Part shown: positions 20,942 to 28,562 of the stretch, one piece after another
Position numbering within the stretch: position 1 is the first letter of the stretch
Layout: each line of letters opens with the position of its first letter
Assembly (NCBI RefSeq): GCF_000485595.1
Contig: NW_014577404.1
Location: 161,958-190,519 of the forward strand
Length of the DNA: 28,562 nucleotides
From: Priapulus caudatus
Lineage: Eukaryota; Priapulida; Priapulimorpha; Priapulimorphida; Priapulidae
Reading direction: 5' to 3'
Program-made: the position numbers and the translations under genes
The notes under the pieces: generated by a model
What the model saw: the letters and a program-made list of their open reading frames with translations, nothing else
What the model was told of the DNA's origin: nothing
The model's database searches: none

Positions 20942-22589
20942 GCACACGCGCGCACACACACGCGCGCACACACACCGCAACGCACGCTACGCACGCACGC
21001 GCGCGCAGCTCCACCACACACACACACACCACACACCACACACACACACCACACACACAGCACACACACCACCACACGACACACAGCACACATACTATTA
21101 TATATATAATACACTGATGTTAAATAGCATGTAATCTAGATTTTACGTAAAAGAGCAAGTGTAGTGTACCATTTATATTACTTATCTATTGGCACTAGTC
21201 TTGCTTACAAATGCGGCTAATATGAACGTCTTATTAATCGGTTTTCTCCCAGTCGCCATACGCTCTCACATTCGGTTTCTGCACCCTATTGCTGTCTGAA
21301 AATGATATACATGTACAATATGGAGGCCAAATTATAAAAAAGCGTATCACATAAGTTTATCCCAGTGCCACCTTGTAAACTTTCGTAGCGTGTTCCTTGT
21401 TAAGAAGGATCCGGTGGCACGCTCTTCCAGAAAATGCATTAGTAATTTTGTGCAATATAAAATAATGAAAGTTGTCGCCAAGTTTGACGCTGTGCTAAAT
21501 CACTGTGCGATTTTGTGTCGTGATTCAACTTCAGCAATAATATTTCAGCTTGTTTTCTTCAGCCCAGACAACCCGCAAATGTAAAACTCAAGTCTTAAGG
21601 CTGTAGACCAATTGCCACAATGGCTTTCAATGCAAAGTTACCCCCGCTCCCCCAACAATATGTAACGAGCCTACTGATGTTCACGGAACTAACAATATTG
21701 GTGCAGGCCAGAGCCGGCTATGGATCGCGTTTGTACTGCGAAGTATACTTTGCGCCCCCGCCATAGGTAGTGGGGTGCGCATACCCATTCGCCGTGTCAC
21801 TAACAACCACCAAATGCTAGAGAGCTTACCAGATATTTAGAAACATACACTCTTCTCAAGCGTTCGGAACTACTGCTGCAAAATTTCTTACCTAAATTGT
21901 TATTTTCGACAATTGAGCCTACATATGTCATTTTCGACGTCCGATTGAAGCACGCGCATTTTAGGGTGAAATAAGAAAATACACTTCTAATTCACTGTTT
22001 TTGAAAGGATACCGAACGAGCCAATTTTCCTTTCATTTCCTGCGAGTAAAGTGATAATAATATTATATAAATTACAACAGAGTGAATGAAAGACCAATTG
22101 AATATTGAACAAAATTACGATAAAAATTGCTTTATGGAGTAAATACAAATAAACTACAGAATTTAATTGTTCTTTCATTCCTGCCTGAGAATTACGTCAT
22201 AAAATTTACGCGGTATTTTATGGTAGGTATATTTTACGAATACATATGTTTTTTGACAAACAGAAGGCGTTATGGCCGAATACCGTTGTGTATATATATC
22301 ATATAATAATATATATATATATATATTAATATACATATACTATATATATATATATTATATACTAGTATAGACCATAATATCATTATTGCACAACATTTAT
22401 ATATTAGCTTCATACCTAAATTTATGCATAGTACTCTGAAAACTTTACCGTAGTCTTTAATTTAGCACTCAAGTATCGACTCTGTCGGCTGGCAAAGTCT
22501 AATTCCTACAACTCCTTCTCTGTAAACGAGTATCTTAAGCAGGCCGTACAAACGAATCCCTCCCGCGTGCTATCTGACCGTTTTCTCAT
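20075..22589 (-). CDS. Class I SAM-dependent methyltransferase, copy C (3 exons; exon 3 intact)
   Basis: Exon 3 (20829-20075, acceptor GATGTAG, stop TAA) is fully open. It completes motif I as GCGTGLYTKYFLDNG, then has the acidic ribose-binding residue in VSMFDASEEML, YDAICMNFVMHHLG, and the end SATVIIAAKP. Exon 2 (about 21295-21209) and exon 1 (about 22589-22416) are recognisable by homology to copy B but carry frame-breaking indels as written. Joining exons 1 and 2 of copy B to this exon 3 gives 1011 nt, an unbroken 336 codons plus stop, so the three-exon model is sound. The family is Methyltransf_11/25-like; the substrate is unknown. An in-frame MHVFDV upstream of exon 3 is intron read-through. 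Whether exons 1-2 are truly broken or mis-sequenced is undecided. Confidence 0.8.
20912..21085 (-). repeat. CA-rich low-complexity tract in intron 2
   Basis: Runs of CACACA and CACGCG in the intron between exons 2 and 3 of copy C, the counterpart of 12940-13215. Several long spurious frames run through it. Confidence 0.95.
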
Positions 22590-22689
22590 TACGCTGACTT
22601 ATATAACACAGACATTTATATATATACTATATATATATATAATATATATTATAAGTATATATATATATGTATATGACCTGAATAAAACA

Positions 22690-23608
22690 CTTGGTATGCG
22701 CCTTCTTATTGCGCCACCTGCTGTGGGCTCAGTCATGCGCTGCGCTATTTACTCGCTTGGCAGAATAAAACTGTAGTTTACAAATAACGCAAATTCACCA
22801 TATGCCGGGGAGCGCGGTGACTTTCAGATGTCACTAGTGAGGACATAAGCTTCAACTGTCGCCCTAGATATAAGTGATTGGTAAGGAAAACACAAGTCAA
22901 TGAAATCCTTGGCCGAGTATGAGAAATGAGTTGCCAACTTGAGCATAACGAACGAGAGGGAAAGAAATACAGCAGCCGGAAGGTAGTAGTGTTAACGGGA
23001 AGAGAGATCGTGTCACTGAAAACACACCGCTATGGTAACTCTGTGAGTCTCTCTAGTTATACCAGGATGAGAGTCACCAACAAAATGAGTGGCGGTGGCG
23101 TCCAGGAAAATAAGCTGGTGGAGTGTCGTGTCGTGCGATATTGCGTCTCGTATCGTTCATCCACGTGTGACTACACCACGGTGAATGTTCACTTAAATAC
23201 ACTACTATACCGTGGCGAATCATGAGGGGTCGGGGAGAAAAGAGGTGCCAAGAGAAAGTCGTTTGTGATGTAGTGTTAGCCAAGGAAAGTGCGTACTCCC
23301 TAAGCACGCCTGCACACATACACACGCGCACGTATGTGCACGTTTACACAAACACTCGCGCACGCATATCTTAGAAGAGAACTGCTACAGGAGAGAATGT
23401 TTAAAACTTACTTCTTAGAAAAAGAAACTGCGGAAGTGCACAAGAAATACGTGTTAGCCACACATTAAAAGCAAGACCCGATAAAAGTTTATACATTAGT
23501 ACTTTATTTTACGAGTACCATAATAAAGACATGGCTTTACCAAACGTCATAATTTGCGTACAAAAAATAAGCACAAATTTACAATGTCTGCCACTTCATC
23601 ACCATGGC
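22690..23608 (-). other. 5' flank of methyltransferase copy C and right end of the array
   Basis: Third copy of the flank seen at 14891-15850 and 18302-19330. Homology to the unit ends at about 23608, just after CACTTCATCACCATGG. That is 209 bp from the stop codon of the neighbouring metallopeptidase gene. Probable promoter region; no conserved frame. Confidence 0.7.
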
Positions 23609-23817
23609 AACCACCCACAATCACAATCACCATCGGGTATATAAATACCTATTACACAGACTTCTCGTTCGTTCTAAAATAAACTTGACAACCTGCAATA
23701 ACTTAATAAACTCTATGAAGGACGAGTGAGTGAAATACAATCCTGCAACATTCGTGGCATTTACTATCGTCACCATAAAATTTAATGTTCTAAAATTTGC
23801 ATTAAAAATGGCTGCCG
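23609..23817 (-). other. 3' UTR and flank of the metallopeptidase gene
   Basis: Unique AT-rich sequence between the array and the TGA stop. No clear AATAAA was seen on the minus strand in this interval. Confidence 0.5.
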
Positions 23818-26800
23818 TCATACGCCATTCATCTTGAACGCATTGCCGTTCACGTGAGTTGTTGGCGGTGGTTTCCGCAGCAACCGGTCTCTCAGCTTCT
23901 GGAGGTTGATAACTCGCAGCTTCACCAGAAGGATGCCGTTAACGATGACGAGAAGTGCCACTATGATCACAACAATGCACGCGATGGCGGCTCCAGACAG
24001 TGGTGCCACCGTAGCATGTTCACTTGCTAGATCAGCATCTCTGTCAAACACGTGAGTGACCGTTGTTTAAATACGTCACCATTGAAAAGCAGCGCATAAA
24101 AAGTCATTATACATTATACATATTTCGTTCATGTTTTATTCTTTCTGTATGAAGTATAGAAGAATTTGAATGTTTTCCTGATACTTCCCAATTACTCTAA
24201 GTATAAATTTTTATCACCAATTTTACTAACCCGATATAAATGGCAGTGAAGGTATCCAATCCTAGCTCTACCCTGAGCCTCTGCTCTTTTACAGCCTGCT
24301 CCAGCTTTACCACGGCATCCCTGCTCATCAGGGTGTCCGATACGTTGTCAGCGGGTAGCAGAAAGAAGCGAAGAGAGTCACCGGTGATGTGACCATTTAC
24401 GATACGTGAACTGAAAAACGAACCACGATTAAAGATGAAGCCAGTTGCAATGATGATCTTTCGTAAAATGTAGTCTCGAAAAGGATAACAATACCTACAA
24501 TAACTCTATATAACCAATGGAAACACACAATGCAAATTAGCATAACTACAAATATATTGTTTTGTGTTAGAATCTGCATGCTACAGTATTATATAGAGAA
24601 ACATACACACTGAAGGTGTCTCAATAATAAGTTGACATTTCACCTCCTTATGCCGGTGATTTGTGACACAGCATCCCGGTAGCCAATAATGAAAGAACGT
24701 GTGTTGATGTCGTCAATGTCCCTGTCAAATCTCGTCATGACGTGCAAGGGATAGTCTGAAACGGTACGACCAATCACATAGAATCTCACCAAACAAAAAG
24801 CCAAACTCACGTTGTACACCAGCATAGACATTCAATTCGCTGCTATGGCATACACAACAATAGTTCATGTTTTTTTATGGCTATTACCCATATTATGGTT
24901 GTGAGTTCAGATTGCGAACTTATACCTTCAAATATTTTAGATGTTATGAGTAAAGAAAGTCGTTGAACAACATTAGCAACGTACTCATTATGACATATAT
25001 GGCATTGTGATGCAGTCCTGCGTTGCAACTAAGAGATTAGTAACCCATTGCACACTCAACTGCATGTGATGTAACAGCATTTATGTAACACGTTACAACT
25101 GTTGTTTTCTTGTCATCAAATCACGGTTCCATGTAACGAACTGTTTGTGGTTCCTGTTAATGGTTGCGCCGTAGCCATGTAACTGCAGGAATCGGTGTAA
25201 TGCAGTGCTCGTGGCACAAGTTACTGGTTGCGTCGTAGCCATGTAACTGCAGGAATCGCTATAATGCAGTGCTCGTGGCCCAAGTTACTGGTTGCGTCAT
25301 AGCCATGTAACTGCAGGAATCGCTGTAATGCAGTGCTCGTGGCACAAGTTACTGGTTGCGTCGTAGACATGTAACTGCAGGAATCTATGTAATGCAGTGC
25401 TCGTGGAACAAGTTACCGGTTGCGTCGTAGCCATGCTTACCGGTAATCACAGTCGTCTGCTCAGTAGTTGGCAACAATTGTGTAGTTGCAGTTTGGTTAG
25501 TGAAATCATGACACAGGATCTCTGCATCAGGGCAGAGCATCACTCCTCTGTAGACGGAAACCTAATCGAGATAGACATATACTGTCGTAAGCACTCGAGT
25601 GCTCGGGGAGAGACTAAAGATAGTTTCGCTACAAAAAGTTTCCTCTTGGTTGAAACAGGAAAACATAACTGTTTACCAATAGGTGATACACACATAGTAA
25701 AATGTCCTATGATTCTCTACATGGCAAACATCATTCAACAGAAGGGGCCATAAAGCTTGAAATTTCTACTAACTACCAACATTACTACTGTCTGCGAGTC
25801 TGAGTGTACCTCGAGATATCCAACGTCAGGACAGCTGTACCATTCATGGTCAACCTTCACTTGCAGTGTGCGTATGTCTAGGCAGCGATGCTCAAAGCAA
25901 CGACCAACAAGCTCTGACGCATTCTCTGCCTTCTACAAACACAAGTCAACCATGAGAAATTAAAATGTAGTTATACTTGCTTATAATCCTACGTGATCTC
26001 TCTCCTCTTACATTTTTACTCACTATATACTACTATTTGTACATGCATTGCATTATATGCTTCAAACACTCAAACTGCTATGCATGTGCGATTAGTTTTC
26101 ATTTGAATACGTTTCCATGTGTACACTTATCTCTGCCGACATACTTTCCCGTTTTCATACATATATAGGTTGACTAAGATTTACTCCCTTTATAGGATCA
26201 CTATATGAACTAACACACCAGTGGCACACCTTGCCATGTGCTATACCTTCTTATCAAGCTACGTTAGAGCATATATAGCCTGTAATGTACTAACGTTAGT
26301 GTTGTACTTTGCGTAAATAAAAACGTGCTCATCTTCGAAATATTTTGCAAAACTACATCCCCAGGTGTGACATATGCTGTGACATAGCACAATTTTCACG
26401 CCATGCAAACAGAAATGTGCTTATCGTTGAAACGTTCGTCACACTACATTCCCACGTTTCACATACCATATGATATTCCAGCATTATAGGTGGCGATTCA
26501 CAGCAACAGAAATCTGCTCATCTATTAATTTAATTCCTCATACGTCCCCGGTAACGTATCCTTGGAATGCATCACCATCCGTGCATGCATGGATACTCAC
26601 CAGGCTTGTTATGTTCGACATGAAGCACTTGCTCTGGTCGCCATATACCTCTAGGTGCACTCTGTCTGCATGATGCTCATGAAACCCATTCACGCACGCA
26701 TTCTGCAGTTTGAGACAAGGGCAGAATATAAATTTGTGTGGTAGTTCACATCACCGTATCAGAGTATGGGGATGTTCCCGAGTTATGAACATCCGACTCA

Positions 26801-28260
26801 CTAACATCTTTACACGTATTTTAACAGTCTTGATATTTAATGTTTAAATCTCTTTGAATTTAACATATTTAAAATGATCTTGATTATTTCATTACAATAT
26901 TCATGATTTTAATATTCACGTATGCAAACTATAAACTGAAACCCATGCATATGAAGAAATTAGTTTCTTTTAATCTAGTTGCAAGTTCTGAACTATCAAT
27001 GATTAAAATCTTTAAACTGCTTATGTTTGTAACCCCGGGGCTCCCCATAATGCTCAGATCATGCGATGCCGCAAATATTGTCAACACATCTCAAGAAAAC
27101 ATCAAACTATGTATGCAGATGCAAACTGATTCCATTAACCTTTTGCTGATTTGGTTTCTCATGGAGATTGCAATGAATACCAAAGAAAAATCAATATTTT
27201 AATATGAATTAGACACTTTACCTCCTTGTCAGACTTGTACACTCGACACGGAGAGAGAAAACTGTCTGTGTGGCACACGCCCCTGTCCTTGTGTGTATAA
27301 TGGCAGCCATGTTTCCTGAAATAAGTTTCTCAGCATATCACATACATGTAATTTAACCAAATATCCACTCTATTACCAAGTGTGCGGGCAAAACCAAAAA
27401 CGTTAAAAGAAAAAATTGATTGACATCAATTTTATTTACTTGCCGACATACATGTAACTAACTCTACTGAATTCATGACAGTGATGAAATATCACTGACA
27501 GTTAAAAAAGAAAATTGATCGGTTCCCATTTTATTTCCTTGCTGACAACCACGCAATGAACTCTACCGCATTCATGTCAGTGATGAAATATCAGCGACAA
27601 AAACAGTGAAATGCTCCCACGTGCACACGTTCTCTAACTAACGTGAACATACATGCATTAAGTACTTGACTGTAGACACCAACACTTACTTTCCAGTGCA
27701 AAAGAAAGAGTTCTCATCAGAACTACAGTACTTCTTTAGACCAAACCTGCAGCCCTGACCTAAAACCAGAAATAATGAACTGATAATATGGCTCGTTATT
27801 TCATATAAGTTTCAAAATGGTAAAGTGATAAATGATTAAATCCCAAACTCATTAAAGATCCATACATTGAGATAAAAGCCCCCTAACCCAAAATTACCCC
27901 ATAGAGGATTGAAATTTTAGGACCAATGATAGATTTGTCCTTTATTTAAATCATTTCAAGTAAAATGAGTTATGATTTGATCATTGGTCCAGTGTACCTC
28001 TCCATTCTCTGGAACATGGTAAGTCGTATGATGGACCTAGTAACTATAAAAGAGAAGAAGAGGCCTAGCGTTCTCCTATGGCTTTTCATGTTTGTCCTAC
28101 TGAGAATCAAGAAGCACACATATTCCTGTTGGCTTCGCCAGATTGCTTGCTGCTTACCTTTTCCCCATCTATAGCTGTCAGCGATGGAGTAGTTCACTTT
28201 ATACCAGCCAGAGTCCTCGAATGCTGCCAAGGTCATACCATCTATGAAGGTCAAGTGACC
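23818..28260 (-). CDS. Leishmanolysin-like (M8) metallopeptidase, CIROP/LMLN2-like, C-terminal part (9 exons)
   Basis: Exons in transcript order: 28260-28158, 27759-27690, 27315-27222, 26702-26601, 25932-25810, 25561-25441, 24755-24644, 24410-24231, 24040-23818. They total 1128 nt: 375 codons plus TGA, with phases matching at every junction. The M8 C-terminal region spans about residues 1-185: MTLAAFEDSGWYKVNYS near the start, then a cysteine-rich part with GRCFEHRC (133-140). Residues about 205-290 (two exons) look like a compact alpha/beta domain with SRIVNGHITGDSLRFFLLP. A transmembrane helix lies at about 318-341, followed by a 34-residue cytoplasmic tail ending NGV. M8 proteins are zinc proteases; the HExxH exon is beyond the right edge. 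The C-terminal helix plus tail suggests the CIROP (left-right organiser) branch over LMLN, but this is inference. Confidence 0.88.
25151..25440. repeat. 64-bp tandem repeat in an M8-gene intron, touching a splice donor
   Basis: CATGTAACTGCAGGAATC occurs at 25176, 25240, 25304 and 25368, exactly 64 bp apart. A fifth partial unit (GTAGCCATGCTTAC) sits at 25427-25440. The array ends at the intron edge: exon 25561-25441 is followed directly by its donor at 25440, inside the last unit. Confidence 0.95.
27410..27605. repeat. 99-bp tandem duplication in an M8-gene intron
   Basis: ATTTTATTT...CTTGC.GACA...AACTCTAC.G.ATTCATG..AGTGATGAAATATCA is present from about 27429 and again from 27528, with about 15% mismatch. 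It is intronic. Confidence 0.8.
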
Positions 28261-28562
28261 CTGCAAATAGGGAGAATAGTCTCATCAGCACAGGAATGAC
28301 AATTCTCTCAAAACAAGGGGCGAGTGGAGGGGGCTCTAATAGCAAAAGCAGTTCAGTCCTTTGTTAACAGTCAACAAATACATGTTTAACCCTCCTCTTG
28401 AGGGTCAAAAGGTTATCAGACACTTACTCTTCACACGTCAGCGAAAATAGATTTAATGGTCCTTTCAATAAAGCGATAAAAACGATACCGGTAGGTCAGC
28501 GGTGAAACAAAAAAGTTTTGCACTCGGTCTGTTAGACCATGTCCTCAGAAAATGTCTGATAT
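28261..28562 (-). other. Intron of the metallopeptidase gene to the window edge
   Basis: It starts with the acceptor TTGCAG upstream of exon 28260-28158. No further M8 exon, and in particular no HExxH coding, was found before the right edge. Confidence 0.55.

Larger units (their letters stand above)
12857..21112. repeat. Large inverted repeat of the methyltransferase unit
   Basis: Read outward from about 16.73 kb, both sides show the same parts in the same order: intron, exon 1 (15964-16143 versus 17936-18108), 5' flank (14891-15850 versus 18300-19330), block R (14455-14890 versus 19400-19745), linker with a palindrome, exon 3 (13312-14119 versus 20075-20829), then a GT/CA-rich tract. Arms are about 3.9 and 4.4 kb and differ by many small indels. 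The right side continues into a further tandem portion to 23608. The arms are unequal at the centre: the left intron stops near 16590, while the right one runs to an AT microsatellite at about 16729-16747. Confidence 0.85.

Noticed and set aside
20830-21114. N-terminal extension of the methyltransferase frame and other Cys/Val/Ala-rich frames
   Set aside because: It is read-through of intron and CA repeat. Phase and motif I show that the exon begins at 20829.
25151-25440. Possible CRISPR-like array (regular 64-bp repeats)
   Set aside because: The repeats are contiguous, without variable spacers, and lie in an intron of an animal gene.
25397-25753. 118-codon open frame on the plus strand
   Set aside because: It lies across the 64-bp repeat edge and antisense to a well-supported M8 exon (25561-25441). 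It has no recognisable motif and is a shadow frame.
26903-27202. 99-codon plus-strand frame
   Set aside because: It lies in an AT-rich intron of the M8 gene, with no motif and no splice logic.

Overview
This is nuclear DNA from an animal. The exons are GC-richer than the AT-rich introns, almost every intron is GT...AG, and the two best genes are metazoan families split into many short exons. The species cannot be named from the sequence; a non-vertebrate animal is likely. All gene models were joined by hand, and frame was checked exon by exon.

Layout: (1) 1-7927, plus strand: the C-terminal 642 codons of a TTF2-like SNF2/DEAH-type ATPase in 16 exons, with the N-terminus beyond the left edge. 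(2) 7928-12831: intergenic DNA rich in small repeats. It holds a 40-bp palindrome flanked by 7-bp direct repeats, a stray copy of a block found again further right, a short inverted-repeat element with a target duplication, TTAGGG-type interstitial telomeric repeats in a roughly 239-bp tandem array, and a foldback element. A 25-base gap (N) follows. (3) 12857-23608: repeated copies of one unit carrying a three-exon class I SAM-dependent methyltransferase gene, arranged as a giant inverted repeat centred near 16.73 kb plus one further tandem part. Only one copy of the long third exon is intact; the other copies differ by many single-base indels. (4) 23818-28260, minus strand: the C-terminal nine exons (375 codons) of a leishmanolysin-family (M8) metallopeptidase with a membrane-proximal domain, one transmembrane helix and a short tail, closest in layout to CIROP/LMLN2.

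The TTF2-like and M8 genes are convergent, with the methyltransferase cluster between them. Nothing suggests that the three genes share a pathway. The cluster needs caution. Its copies differ mainly by scattered indels, it touches a fixed-size gap, and it is palindromic. All three fit an uncorrected long-read gap fill as well as they fit real duplication and decay.

The most unusual observation is a family of about 40-bp near-perfect palindromes that begin CAGGAGT and end ACTCCTG. Two of them are flanked by exact 7-bp direct repeats, as expected of very small transposed elements.
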